A DNA stretch of 64,000 nt from Plut-88900 sp965116945 (GTDB lineage: Bacteria > Chloroflexota > Dehalococcoidia > Plut-88900). The notes under the pieces were generated by a model. It made no database searches. It was not told the origin of the DNA and was given only the letters and a program-made list of their open reading frames with translations. Below are positions 43,115-52,147 of the stretch, piece by piece (within the stretch, counting starts at the first letter, position 1; the number at the start of each line of letters is the position of its first letter). The position numbers were made by a program, and so were the translations under genes. The stretch is taken from NCBI GenBank assembly GCA_965116945.1, contig OZ220734.1, positions 2,604,001 to 2,668,000 of the forward strand, given 5' to 3'.

Positions 43115-44038
43115 GTGAAGCGCGCTATCAGACTCGGGACACGGGCCAGCGATCTCGCTATGGCCCAGGCCCGTGAGGCCTCCGATGATCTATCTCGCGC
43201 CTTCCCAGACCTTCAAATCGCGATTGTCCCCATCCACGCCGTAGGAGATCGCGACAAGATTTCCCCAATAGCCAAGCTCAACGCACGCGGCGTCTTCGTA
43301 TCTACCCTGGAAGACAAACTCAGATCCGGAGAAATCGATGCCGCCATTCACAGCCTTAAGGACATGCCCACCGACGTAGAGCAGCACTTCACGCTCGCTT
43401 CCGTCCTGGAACGCCTCGACCCCAGGGACGCCCTACTGTCATCATCCCGCGCCGGATTGGACAAACTTCCATCAGACGCACGCGTCGGCACTGGTAGCCC
43501 TCGGCGCGCCGTCCAAATCAAAGCCGCCCGACCCGACCTCGAAATCACCCACATCCGCGGCAATATCGATACCCGCATCCGCAAGCTGGACAACGGAGAT
43601 TACGACGCCATAGTTCTCGCCGCTGCCGGCCTGGTTCGCATGGGCTGGCAGGACCGTATTTCCGAATATCTCCGCCCCGAGACCTGCCTCCCCGCCATGG
43701 GCCAGGGTGCACTCGCAGTTGAAACCCTCGCCGGCAACACCGAAATTAACCGGCTATTCATGGAAACCCAACACACCCCCACCCGTCAGGCCGTCGACGC
43801 CGAAAGATCATTCCTTCGTGAACTCGGTAGCGGATGCCTGGCCCCAGTCACAGCGTATGCCAACGTCAACGGCGATTCACTAACGCTGTCCGGCATGGTC
43901 GGCCACCCCGAGACCTTTGAAATCATCACCGGTTCCATCCAGGGCAGCCCAGAACATCCCGAGTCCCTCGGTGTCCAACTCGCCAATCAATTGAAATCTA
44001 AAGGCGCAGCAGAGTTGCTCTCGGGGGTGACCGGATGA
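43115..44038 (+). CDS. hemC: Hydroxymethylbilane synthase (porphobilinogen deaminase)
   Basis: HemC joins four porphobilinogens. The conserved segments are IRLGTRASDLAMAQA, HSLKDMPTD, VGTGSPRRAVQIKAARPDL, IRGNIDTRI and the Cys that carries the dipyrromethane cofactor (LGSGCLAPV). The start is GTG at 43115 with a GGGGCGAGG region upstream. The 307-residue protein is normal length. Its stop overlaps the cobA-hemD ATG by ATGA. Confidence 0.96.
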   Translation: MKRAIRLGTRASDLAMAQAREASDDLSRAFPDLQIAIVPIHAVGDRDKISPIAKLNARGVFVSTLEDKLRSGEIDAAIHSLKDMPTDVEQHFTLASVLERLDPRDALLSSSRAGLDKLPSDARVGTGSPRRAVQIKAARPDLEITHIRGNIDTRIRKLDNGDYDAIVLAAAGLVRMGWQDRISEYLRPETCLPAMGQGALAVETLAGNTEINRLFMETQHTPTRQAVDAERSFLRELGSGCLAPVTAYANVNGDSLTLSGMVGHPETFEIITGSIQGSPEHPESLGVQLANQLKSKGAAELLSGVTG

Positions 44039-45561
44039 GCAACGTCGGTTTCGTCGCCCTGGTCGGCGCGGGCCCCGGCGACCCGGGCCTCATTACCGTC
44101 AAGGCCCTCGAATACATCAAGCGCGCCGACCTTATCGTCTACGACCGACTCGTCAACCCCGACCTCCTTGACCACGCCCCCGAGACCTCCGAAAGAGTCT
44201 ACGTCGGCAAAACACCCAAACACCACACCAGGACCCAGGACGAAATCAACGAAATCCTCGTCGCCGAGGCCAAACAGGGAAGGCTTGTGGTCAGACTCAA
44301 GGGCGGCGACCCGTTCCTTTTCGGCAGAGGCGGAGAGGAAGCTGAGACCCTATCCGAAAACGGGATACCCTTTGAGATAGTTCCCGGCATCACCTCGGCA
44401 ATCGCCGCCCCCGCCTACGCCGGCATCCCCGTCACCCACCGAGACCTCTCCTCCTCCGTAGTCATAGTTACCGGCCACGAAGACCCTGAAAAGACCCGTG
44501 CCTCCGTCGATTGGGAAGCCCTCGCCCACGGCCCCGACACCATCGTAGTTCTAATGGGGCTGGGTAACCTGGCCCCCATTACTAACAGTCTAATCGGGGC
44601 CGGCAAACCTCCCCACACCCCCGTCGCCTTAATCCAGGATGCAACCACCCCCGACCAGAAAACCGTCAACGGCACACTGGCTGACATCGTAACGAAGGCC
44701 TCCGAAGCCGCTCTGCGACCCCCCTCGGTAGCTGTTATAGGGAAGGTGGCGACTCTCAGCGACAAAATCGCTTGGCACAATGCCCGCCCACTCTCAAACA
44801 AGCGGATACTCGTCACCCGAGCTCGCAAGCAGGCCAGCGCCCTAACCTTCAGGCTTGCCGCCCTCGGTGCAGAGGTAATAGAACTGCCCGCCATCGAAAT
44901 TACCCAGTCCCCTGAACACAGGCAGGCCCTCAATACCGCAGTAGAGCACATTAGTGAATACGACTGGCTAGTCCTGACCAGCGTCAACGGCGTAAACCTC
45001 TTCTTCGATCGCCTCCAGGCCCTCGACGCCCGACCCGAAACCTTCAATAGCCTAAAAGTCGCAGCCATAGGCCCCGAGACAGCCAGGGCCATCACAAAAT
45101 ACGGCTTTTCAGTCGAAGTCACTGCCTCAACATATACCGCCGAGGGTCTCCTTGACTCTCTGCGCCCCATCGAATTGCGGGGTTCCCGCATGTTGCTGGC
45201 AAGAGCCGAAGGCTCCCGTCCCATCCTCCCCGAAGGCTTGACCCGATTAGGCGCCACAGTCGATGAGTTCTGCATTTACGGTGCAACTGGTCCTCAGTCA
45301 ATCCCGGAAAAAGCCATGGAACGTCTCACAAGCGGTGATGTGGACATCGCCACCTTCGCAAGCTCCTCTACAGTCAAGAATCTGGCAGGCATATTGGAGG
45401 GCGATCTGGAGCCACTAAAGGAGGCAACCATCGCCTGCATAGGCCCCGTCACAGCCTCCACAGCCCGAGAATTTGGTCTGAATGTAGCAATCGTGGCCAA
45501 GGAACACACCATACCCGGCCTGATTGACGCTATACTTAAGCAAGTAGGAGCTCAGCAATGA
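44035..45561 (+). CDS. Fused uroporphyrinogen-III C-methyltransferase (CobA) and uroporphyrinogen-III synthase (HemD)
   Basis: The N-terminal half (about 1-245) is a SUMT: VALVGAGPGDPGLITVKAL, RLKGGDPFLFGRGGEE, GIPVTHRDLSSSVV, VVLMGLGNL. The C-terminal half (about 260-500) is HemD: RILVTRARKQASAL, DWLVLTSVNGVNLFFDRL, CIYGATGPQS, ATFASSSTVKNLAG. One protein therefore cyclises hydroxymethylbilane and methylates uroporphyrinogen III to precorrin-2. Such fusions are known in several phyla. It overlaps both hemC and hemB by ATGA. Confidence 0.96.
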   Translation: MSNVGFVALVGAGPGDPGLITVKALEYIKRADLIVYDRLVNPDLLDHAPETSERVYVGKTPKHHTRTQDEINEILVAEAKQGRLVVRLKGGDPFLFGRGGEEAETLSENGIPFEIVPGITSAIAAPAYAGIPVTHRDLSSSVVIVTGHEDPEKTRASVDWEALAHGPDTIVVLMGLGNLAPITNSLIGAGKPPHTPVALIQDATTPDQKTVNGTLADIVTKASEAALRPPSVAVIGKVATLSDKIAWHNARPLSNKRILVTRARKQASALTFRLAALGAEVIELPAIEITQSPEHRQALNTAVEHISEYDWLVLTSVNGVNLFFDRLQALDARPETFNSLKVAAIGPETARAITKYGFSVEVTASTYTAEGLLDSLRPIELRGSRMLLARAEGSRPILPEGLTRLGATVDEFCIYGATGPQSIPEKAMERLTSGDVDIATFASSSTVKNLAGILEGDLEPLKEATIACIGPVTASTAREFGLNVAIVAKEHTIPGLIDAILKQVGAQQ

Positions 45562-46577
45562 CCAGTTTACTTGAACAAATTGCGACAACCCGGGGCACGG
45601 GCTTCCCCACCCAGCGCCTCCGACGCCTGCGCCGCAGCCAGGCAATGCGGGACCTAACTAAGGAGACCGCCCTTAGCCCCAGCGACTTCATATATCCCAT
45701 GTTCGTCACCCAGGACTCGGGGCAAAAGAGGCCGGTTGACTCCATGCCAGGCGTCTACCAACTCTCCCCCGACCTCGCAGCCAGGGAGACCGAGGAGGTA
45801 GCCGCCCTCGGTGTCAAAGCTGTCCTCCTTTTTGGAATCCCTAACGAAAAGGACTCGGTTGGTACGGGGGCCTACGATTCCAACGGCGTTATCCAGGAAG
45901 CAGTCGCCCGCATAAAAGACGCCTGCCCCGAGACCATTGTCATCACCGACGTTTGCCTCTGCGAATACACCGACCACGGCCACTGCGGCGTCATAGTCGA
46001 TGATTACGTCGAAAACGATCAAACCCTGTCACTCCTCGCACGCACCGCCCTTTCCCACGCCGAGGCCGGCGCCGACATCGTCGCCCCTTCCAACATGATG
46101 GACGGCGCCGTCGGCGCAATCCGGGACATGCTCGACCGCAACGACCTTGACCTGACCCCTATCATGGCCTACTCCGCCAAATATGCTTCATCCTTTTACG
46201 GACCTTTCCGGGATGCCGCCCAATCCACGCCCTCCTTCGGAGACCGTCGGTCCTACCAGATGGACACCCGCAACTCTCGGGAAGCCCTCCTGGAGATTGA
46301 ATTGGACATCCAGGAAGGCGCCGACATAATCATGGTAAAACCCGCCTTGGCCTTTCTTGACGTCATCTCCAAGGCCCGAGAAGCCTTCAACCAGCCCCTT
46401 GGCGCTTACAACGTCAGCGGCGAATACGCCATGGTAAAGGCTGCCGGCCGAAACGGCTGGCTCGACGAAAAGAGAGTTACCATGGAAATCCTCACCGGAA
46501 TCAAGCGCGCCGGCGCCGACATCATTCTCAGCTATCACGCAAAAGAGGTCTCTCGCTGGCTAAGGGAACAGGAGTAA
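45558..46577 (+). CDS. hemB: Delta-aminolevulinic acid dehydratase (porphobilinogen synthase)
   Basis: HemB condenses two aminolevulinates to porphobilinogen. The metal site DVCLCEYTDHGHCG has the Cys-rich zinc-type pattern, and the two Schiff-base Lys regions are AYSAKYASSFYGPFRDA and DIIMVKPALAFLDV. YNVSGEYAMVKAA is also present. At 339 residues it is standard. HemA/HemL are not in the window. Confidence 0.97.
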   Translation: MTSLLEQIATTRGTGFPTQRLRRLRRSQAMRDLTKETALSPSDFIYPMFVTQDSGQKRPVDSMPGVYQLSPDLAARETEEVAALGVKAVLLFGIPNEKDSVGTGAYDSNGVIQEAVARIKDACPETIVITDVCLCEYTDHGHCGVIVDDYVENDQTLSLLARTALSHAEAGADIVAPSNMMDGAVGAIRDMLDRNDLDLTPIMAYSAKYASSFYGPFRDAAQSTPSFGDRRSYQMDTRNSREALLEIELDIQEGADIIMVKPALAFLDVISKAREAFNQPLGAYNVSGEYAMVKAAGRNGWLDEKRVTMEILTGIKRAGADIILSYHAKEVSRWLREQE

Positions 46578-46585
46578 GTGGCTGG

Positions 46586-47167
46586 ATGAGTTTCGTATCG
46601 TTGGCCCTCAAGGAATGGGCGGTAATCACCCGGGCCCTCGCCCGAGGTGAGCAGTTTCTCGTCCTTCGCAAGGGTGGCATCCGGGAACAGCAGAAGCGCT
46701 TCGTCCTCGAAGGCAACCGCTTCCTCCTCTACCCGACCTACGAGCACCAGAGCCCCGACCTCCTGAAACCCCAGTGGCACGACGCCTTGGCCCTCACCGA
46801 GGCCCAGGCCCCTCCTCCCGACACCGTCATAATTGACACCCTCGCCGAAGTAGTCGAAATCCTCGAAGTCTCCGAACCCGAACGCGTCTCTGCCCTCGAA
46901 GACTTCTACATCTGCACCAACGACTATGCCCAGTACCGCCTTAAGTGGCGCCCCAAGCACCCACTCTCGATAATCCTGCTTCGGGCCATGAAACTCAAAC
47001 GAGCTTTCTCAATCCCCGTTCTGCCCCGCTACGGCGGCTGCACCTCCTGGGTGCAGATCGAAGAGCCTATTAACGTCACCGGCGCCCAGGCCGTCGTCCC
47101 CGACGAGACCCTCCGCTCAGAGATCAACTGCATCAAGGAGGCCGTCGGCACGGCCGTCCCCGTATGA
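46586..47167 (+). CDS. DUF1802 family protein
   Basis: The 193-residue protein has the family pattern of KEWAVITRALARGEQFLVLRKGGI near the N-terminus and LYPTYEHQSPDLLKP in the middle. No enzymatic function is established. It lies between hemB and the aldo/keto reductase, overlapping the latter by ATGA, so it is co-translated with the tetrapyrrole operon. That position, not its sequence, is the only hint of a role. Confidence 0.8.
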   Translation: MSFVSLALKEWAVITRALARGEQFLVLRKGGIREQQKRFVLEGNRFLLYPTYEHQSPDLLKPQWHDALALTEAQAPPPDTVIIDTLAEVVEILEVSEPERVSALEDFYICTNDYAQYRLKWRPKHPLSIILLRAMKLKRAFSIPVLPRYGGCTSWVQIEEPINVTGAQAVVPDETLRSEINCIKEAVGTAVPV

Positions 47168-48159
47168 AGTACCGCACGGTCCCCAACACCGACCTCTCAG
47201 TCTCCGAAGTCGGATTCGGCACATGGACCCTCGTCAGCAACTGGTGGGGCAACGTCAACGAAGAACAGTCCATCAACCTCGTCCACAAGGCCCTGGACCT
47301 CGGAATCAACCTCTTCGACACCGCTGACCAGTACAGCTCCGGCGTCAACGAGGAAGTCGTTGCTAAGGCCCTCAAGGGCCAGCGCAACGATGTCGTCCTC
47401 TGCACAAAGGTCGGCTACGACTTCTACACCTTCACCGCCCGAGTCCGCCACAAGGAAAAACCTCAGAACTTCGAGCCCCAGTTCATCCGTGAAGCCTGTG
47501 AAAAGAGCCTCCGACGCCTCGATACCGACTGGATAGACGTATATCAACTCCACAACCCTCGCATCAACGTCATTGAGCGAGATGACGTTTTCGAGACCCT
47601 TGAAGACCTCAAAAAGGAGGGCAAGATCCGCTACTACGGTGTAGCCCTCGGCCCCGACATCGGCTGGTTCGAAGAAGGCCAGGCATCAATGCAGGAGCGT
47701 TCCGTATCCACCCTCCAGATCATTTACAGCATCCTGGAGCAGGACCCCGCCCGGGACTTCTTCCCTATCGCCAAAGACTGCGATACGGGACTATTCGTCC
47801 GTGTCCCTCACGCCAGCGGCCTCCTGGACGGCACAGTCAACCGGGACACCGTCTTCCCGGAGACCGACCACCGCAGCTACCGCAAACGCGAATGGCTCGA
47901 CGAGAGCATGGACAAGGTTGACCAGATCGGCTTCCTCACCGAGGACACGGGCCTCAACATCGGCCAGGCAGCCCTGAAGTACTGCCTGGGTCAGGAGACC
48001 GTTTCCTCCGTCCTCCTGACCGCAACCGATCCCGCCCAGCTAGAGGACTACGCCCAGGCCCCCCACCTCCCCGACCTCCCCCGGGAGCATCTTGTCCGCG
48101 TCTACGAACTTTATAAGGACAACTTCGGCATCAAGCCGGCTCCCACCGCCGCAGGCTGA
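47164..48159 (+). CDS. Aldo/keto reductase
   Basis: The TIM-barrel AKR has the usual catalytic tetrad regions: EVGFGTWTL, NLFDTADQYSSGVNEE (Asp and Tyr), DVVLCTKVGYDFY (Lys) and VYQLHNPR (His). The NADP-binding C-terminal region is VSSVLLTATDPAQLEDY. It is 331 residues. It sits inside the tetrapyrrole operon, so it could modify a tetrapyrrole intermediate or an aldehyde product, but members of this family are promiscuous and the substrate is not readable. Confidence 0.85.
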   Translation: MKYRTVPNTDLSVSEVGFGTWTLVSNWWGNVNEEQSINLVHKALDLGINLFDTADQYSSGVNEEVVAKALKGQRNDVVLCTKVGYDFYTFTARVRHKEKPQNFEPQFIREACEKSLRRLDTDWIDVYQLHNPRINVIERDDVFETLEDLKKEGKIRYYGVALGPDIGWFEEGQASMQERSVSTLQIIYSILEQDPARDFFPIAKDCDTGLFVRVPHASGLLDGTVNRDTVFPETDHRSYRKREWLDESMDKVDQIGFLTEDTGLNIGQAALKYCLGQETVSSVLLTATDPAQLEDYAQAPHLPDLPREHLVRVYELYKDNFGIKPAPTAAG

Positions 48160-48196
48160 TCCCCACCCCCCCGACCCCTTATCGCCAGGATTGAGC

Positions 48197-49198
48197 ATGG
48201 TCGCCAAAACCACCCCCGACCTCACCGCCACCGAAAAAGAGATCCTCAACATCCTTCAGTGGGACTTCCCCCTCGTCGAGACCCCCTTCGCTGAGATCGG
48301 GACGCGGCTCGGCATGACGGAAGACGAGGTCATCTCCCTCATCGGCAAGTTGAAGGACGACGCCATAATCCGCGAGCTCAACGCCATATTCGACACCCGA
48401 CGCCTCGGCTACAAGAGCTCCCTTGTCGCCGTCCGTGCCCCCGAGGACCGCGTCGACCAGGTCGCCGACGTCATTAGCGAACACCCCGGCGTCAGCCACA
48501 ACTACAAGCGCGACCACTACTTCAACATCTGGTTCACCCTCGCCGTCCCCCCCGAGGCCGAGCTCGAAACCGAGCTCGATTCCCTCGCCACCCGCGCCGG
48601 CGCCGAAAAGTACCGCCTCCTCCCCACCAAGCACCTCTTCAAGATCGGCGTCAAACTCGACATGACCAAGGACGAGGAAAAGTTGCAGCCCGAAGCCCGA
48701 GCCAGGAAGAAGCCCCGACCCGCGGCCGGCCCACTGACCGAAGAGGACAGGGCCTTCGTCCGTGAACTTCAGGAAGACGTACCCCTGGTCCCGCGCCCCT
48801 TCGACGGCATGGCCGAAAGCCTGGGCATATCCGTCCCGCAGCTTCTTGAGAAGATAACCTCGTTCCAGGAGTCGGGTCTGATGCGTCGGTTCGCAGCCGT
48901 GCTGCGACACCAGAATGCCGGGTTCACTTCCAACGGCATGGTCTGCTGGAAGGTCCCCGAGGAGCGGATAAGGGAAGTGGGAGAGATGGCCGCCTCTTTC
49001 CCCCAGGTCAGCCACTGCTATCAGCGCCCCACCTACCCGGACTGGCCTTACAGCCTCTTCAGCATGGTCCACTCTCGCTCCGACGAAAAGTGCCGCCGCA
49101 TCGCCGAACAGATTTCGGAGAAAACAGGAATAACCGACTACGAGATTCTCTTCAGCACAAAGGAATACAAAAAAGAGAGGGTCAGGTACTTCGTTTAG
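48197..49198 (+). CDS. Siroheme decarboxylase, AhbA-AhbB fusion (NirDL-like)
   Basis: Two Lrp/AsnC-like halves are joined in one chain of 333 residues. The first half (about 1-155) has EKEILNILQWDFPLVETPF and the active-site segment NYKRDHYFNIWFTL; the second half (about 175-333) has DRAFVRELQEDVPLVPRPF and SHCYQRPTYPDWPYSLFSM. This is the pattern of siroheme decarboxylase subunits, which remove two acetate carboxyls from siroheme to give 12,18-didecarboxysiroheme. That product feeds siroheme-dependent heme synthesis (AhbC, AhbD) or heme d1 synthesis. Those radical-SAM genes are not in the window. Confidence 0.88.
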   Translation: MVAKTTPDLTATEKEILNILQWDFPLVETPFAEIGTRLGMTEDEVISLIGKLKDDAIIRELNAIFDTRRLGYKSSLVAVRAPEDRVDQVADVISEHPGVSHNYKRDHYFNIWFTLAVPPEAELETELDSLATRAGAEKYRLLPTKHLFKIGVKLDMTKDEEKLQPEARARKKPRPAAGPLTEEDRAFVRELQEDVPLVPRPFDGMAESLGISVPQLLEKITSFQESGLMRRFAAVLRHQNAGFTSNGMVCWKVPEERIREVGEMAASFPQVSHCYQRPTYPDWPYSLFSMVHSRSDEKCRRIAEQISEKTGITDYEILFSTKEYKKERVRYFV

Positions 49199-49285
49199 CA
49201 CCCGTCCCGTAGCCGGTTATACGGTTCAGAAACTAGCCCCGAGGCAAAACTCTACCCCAGGAACTCGACGGTAGACCGGACTGTG

Positions 49286-49390
49286 CTAGTCCGCCTCCGC
49301 CTCCTTGTTGCTCATGCGGCCCCTTATTATCTTGGCCGCCGCGCCAATCACCGCAGCAATCAGGGCAATGACGACGAACTTCTTCTTCAT
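49286..49390 (-). CDS. Small single-pass membrane peptide, 34 residues
   Basis: An ATG at 49390 with a ribosome-binding site (AAAGAGG) about 8 nt upstream opens a 34-codon frame. The sequence begins MKKKFVVIALIAAVIGAAA, a basic N-terminus and one hydrophobic helix, and ends with the charged tail KIIRGRMSNKEAEAD. It is on the opposite strand from its neighbours, with no overlap, and fills a gap of 368 bp between genes. It resembles small membrane proteins of the DLW-39 type by length and layout only. Function is unknown. Confidence 0.6.
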   Translation of the reverse strand: MKKKFVVIALIAAVIGAAAKIIRGRMSNKEAEAD

Positions 49391-49566
49391 TTCAGACACC
49401 TCTTTCCCCAAGAGTCCGGGACCGGAACATTACTCGACCCCGGTATTTCAATTATATTGATTTTCCCGCTCATTTCGCAACACAACCCACCGCTTGGCAT
49501 CGCCTTCGCCGGTTGCCCGTCCGGCTTGTCACGGCTACCATATCCCTCTATAGGAGGAGAGTTGTC

Positions 49567-50574
49567 ATGACCCAGAGCAAGTTCCGAGTCCTTCACACCG
49601 ACCCCGATAACCTCGGCGCTCCCCTCGACGTCGAGATCAACACCCTGGCTCAGATCAGCGCCGAGATAATCTCAGTTGATTGCAAGACCGAAGAGGATGT
49701 CATTGAAGCCGGTAAGGACGTAGACGGCATCCTCAACATCCGCGCCGCGATACGCAAGAAGGCTGCTGCAGCTCTCCCCAACTGCAAAGTCGTAGTCCGC
49801 TACGGCGTCGGCATTGACACCCTCGACCCGCAAGCCCTCACCGATAATTCCATAGTCGTAGCAAACGTCCCCGATTTCTGCTGGGAAGAGGTCTCCAACC
49901 ACGCCCTCATGCTCCTCCTGGCCTCCGCCAAGAAGTTGATCAAGTTGGACAACTGGACTCGTGCTGGAAACTGGGGTCGGGAATTGCTCCACCCTATGGG
50001 CTCTATCTACGGACAGACTCTCGGCCTGGTTGCTTGCGGCAACATCGCCCGCGCCGTGGCCCGGAAGGCCCACGTCTTCGGCCTGGACATCATCGGCTAC
50101 GACCCCTTCATATCCCAGCGTCAGGCAGACGAGGTCGGCATCAAGCTGGTCTCCTTCGAAGAGCTTCTCGAAAAGTCCGACTACGTCTCCCTACACACCC
50201 CCCTCACCCCCGAGACCCGTCATCTCATGAGCGCCGACCAGTTCCGCGCAATGAAGTCCTCGGCCTTCCTGATTAACACCTCCCGCGGTCCCGTAGTCGA
50301 TGAACCCGCCCTGATCGAGGCTCTCCAAAGCGGCGAGATCGCCGGTGCCGGTCTCGACGTCTTCGAACAGGAGCCCGTAGACCCCGACAACCCCCTCCTC
50401 AAGATGGACAACGTCGCCATCATGCCTCACACCGCATCTTACTCCGACAACGCCTTCGACCTTCTTCATAGACGCGTCGGCGAGGAGATGGTCCGGGTAC
50501 TCACCGGACACTGGCCCCTTAACCTCGTAAATCCCGCCGTCAGGGATAAGGTCACCCTAAAAGACCCGTCCTGA
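49567..50574 (+). CDS. D-isomer-specific 2-hydroxyacid dehydrogenase (CtBP/SerA-like)
   Basis: The catalytic residues are placed as expected: Arg in INTSRGPVVDE, Glu in DVFEQEPVDPDN and His in MPHTASYSDNA. The Rossmann segment LVACGNIARAVARKAHVFGLDIIGYDPF carries a changed GxGxxG (LVACGNIA). It reduces or oxidises a 2-keto/2-hydroxy acid with NAD(H). ATG at 49567 is preceded by GGAGGAGA. It lacks an ACT domain, so it is not a typical biosynthetic SerA. The RraA gene 26 bp downstream is likely a pathway partner. Confidence 0.9.
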   Translation: MTQSKFRVLHTDPDNLGAPLDVEINTLAQISAEIISVDCKTEEDVIEAGKDVDGILNIRAAIRKKAAAALPNCKVVVRYGVGIDTLDPQALTDNSIVVANVPDFCWEEVSNHALMLLLASAKKLIKLDNWTRAGNWGRELLHPMGSIYGQTLGLVACGNIARAVARKAHVFGLDIIGYDPFISQRQADEVGIKLVSFEELLEKSDYVSLHTPLTPETRHLMSADQFRAMKSSAFLINTSRGPVVDEPALIEALQSGEIAGAGLDVFEQEPVDPDNPLLKMDNVAIMPHTASYSDNAFDLLHRRVGEEMVRVLTGHWPLNLVNPAVRDKVTLKDPS

Positions 50575-50600
50575 ACCAATACCCACGATACGGAGCAACC

Positions 50601-51305
50601 ATGCCCACGCAACTGACGTCCTCCCAGCTGGATTCACTACGGGAAATCACATCCCCCACCATAGCCAACGCCATCGAGACCTTTGACATCCAATCCAGAA
50701 GCGTCGGATTCATGGGCCCCGAGATAAAGTGCCAGCTCCCGAGCCTCGGCAACATGGTCGGGTATGCCTGCACAGCCGTAATCAGTGCCCGGACGCCCGC
50801 ATTCAAAGGCCAGGGGCCCAAGCCCCGAGCCCTCTGGGAGCATGTGAAAGGCATCCCCGGGCCCCGAGTCGTTGTGATCAAGGATCTCGACTACCCCAAC
50901 GCCATCGGTTCGTTCTGGGGAGAAGTAAACGGCAACATCCACAAGGCCCTGGGTTGTGTCGGTACAGTGACGGACGGTGGAGTCCGAGACTTGGATGAGG
51001 TTGAAGAGCTCGGCTTCCACTTCTTCGCATCAGACGTGCTTGTATCCCACGCCTACATCCACCTCGAGGCCGTAGGCTGTCCAGTAAACGTCGGAGGAGT
51101 AGATGTCCGACCCGGAGACATCATCCACGGAGACAAGCACGGCGTAATCACCATCCCCTCCGAGGTCGCAGGCCGGGTCGCCGAAGCCTCAGTGCAAATG
51201 GAAGATTGGGAGCGCCCCGTCATAGAGCACTGCCAGTCCCCCGACTTCAACCTCGACAAGCTGCAGGAGCTTATGTCCCGCCCCCGACCCGACAACTCCC
51301 TATAA
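50601..51305 (+). CDS. RraA-like 4-hydroxy-4-methyl-2-oxoglutarate aldolase family protein
   Basis: The 234-residue protein has the RraA/HMG-aldolase pattern: SPTIANAIETF near the N-terminus, GYACTAVI, the metal and substrate loop GCVGTVTDGGVRDLDE, and HGDKHGVITIP. Family members cleave pyruvate- or oxaloacetate-containing aldols with a divalent metal; RraA itself is an RNase E regulator. The active-site loop and catabolic neighbours favour the aldolase reading. It converges with the P5CR-like gene, overlapping by 6 bp. Confidence 0.85.
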   Translation: MPTQLTSSQLDSLREITSPTIANAIETFDIQSRSVGFMGPEIKCQLPSLGNMVGYACTAVISARTPAFKGQGPKPRALWEHVKGIPGPRVVVIKDLDYPNAIGSFWGEVNGNIHKALGCVGTVTDGGVRDLDEVEELGFHFFASDVLVSHAYIHLEAVGCPVNVGGVDVRPGDIIHGDKHGVITIPSEVAGRVAEASVQMEDWERPVIEHCQSPDFNLDKLQELMSRPRPDNSL

Positions 51306-52136
51306 CCCCGATCTGTTCGCCTCCGACTGCCGCTGCGCGGCAACCAGGCATTCCCTGAAGGCATCCTCCACGCCCCGCCCCTCCAGCGTCTTTATCCCTG
51401 CGAACGTCATATTGCCCGGGACCCGGGCGTAGTCCATAAACGCCTCCAGCCCTTCCGGGGTGCAGTCCACCTCCTCCAGCTCCCTGGATGCACACCTTAG
51501 CGCCGCCAGCGAAGCTGCCTTTGCCACCTCCACCCCCAACCCCTGCCCCCGACCATATCCCACCATAGCCTTCACAATCGGGTATAAGAAAAACTGGCTG
51601 CATGCCTGTAACACCATAAAGGCGTCCTGATTGCCATCCTCCACCACCATGATCTCGTTGCCGAACCTGCCCCAATACTCCTTCAAGTCATCAATGCGTT
51701 CTTCGGAAGCAGCCGCCTCAAATGCCATGCCTATGTACCCCTCCCCCTTCCCCATGAACACCGGAGTAAAGACCCACGCAAGAGTGCACTTGGCTTTCAC
51801 GTATTTCCGGTACCAGCTTAGGGGAAGTGAAGCAGCCCCCGTCGCAATTATCTGGTCCTCCTTGATCACCGGCCCGACCTCCTCCATCAGCGCTCCCATC
51901 TGCTCTGGCCTCACCAGCGGGATGATCATATCCGCCCCCTCGCACGCCTCTCGGTTCGACTCCAGCACCCGAATCCCGAACCTCTTCGCCACCTCCTCCC
52001 GACGCTCGGCCCTCCTGTGCGTAGCCACAACCTCAACTCCTCGCGCCCTCTCTTTGTCGGAAGTCATTACCTCCAGCAAAATCTCAGAGTAAAGGCCGGC
52101 CCCAAGTATCGCTATCCGTTTTATTGCCCCACCCAA
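51300..52136 (-). CDS. P5CR-like NAD(P)-dependent oxidoreductase
   Basis: The N-terminus (IKRIAILGAGLYSEILLEVM) is a Rossmann dinucleotide site. The C-terminal half shows an all-helical P5CR-like region (QDAFMVLQACSQFFLYPIVKA). It resembles pyrroline-5-carboxylate reductase or the related 6-phosphogluconate-type dehydrogenases; the usual P5CR dimerisation motif is diverged. The function may be imine or keto-acid reduction rather than proline synthesis, given the neighbouring Ldh2-type gene 11 bp downstream in genome order. Confidence 0.65.
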   Translation of the reverse strand: MGGAIKRIAILGAGLYSEILLEVMTSDKERARGVEVVATHRRAERREEVAKRFGIRVLESNREACEGADMIIPLVRPEQMGALMEEVGPVIKEDQIIATGAASLPLSWYRKYVKAKCTLAWVFTPVFMGKGEGYIGMAFEAAASEERIDDLKEYWGRFGNEIMVVEDGNQDAFMVLQACSQFFLYPIVKAMVGYGRGQGLGVEVAKAASLAALRCASRELEEVDCTPEGLEAFMDYARVPGNMTFAGIKTLEGRGVEDAFRECLVAAQRQSEANRSGL

Positions 52137-52147
52137 TCCAGTCCCTC

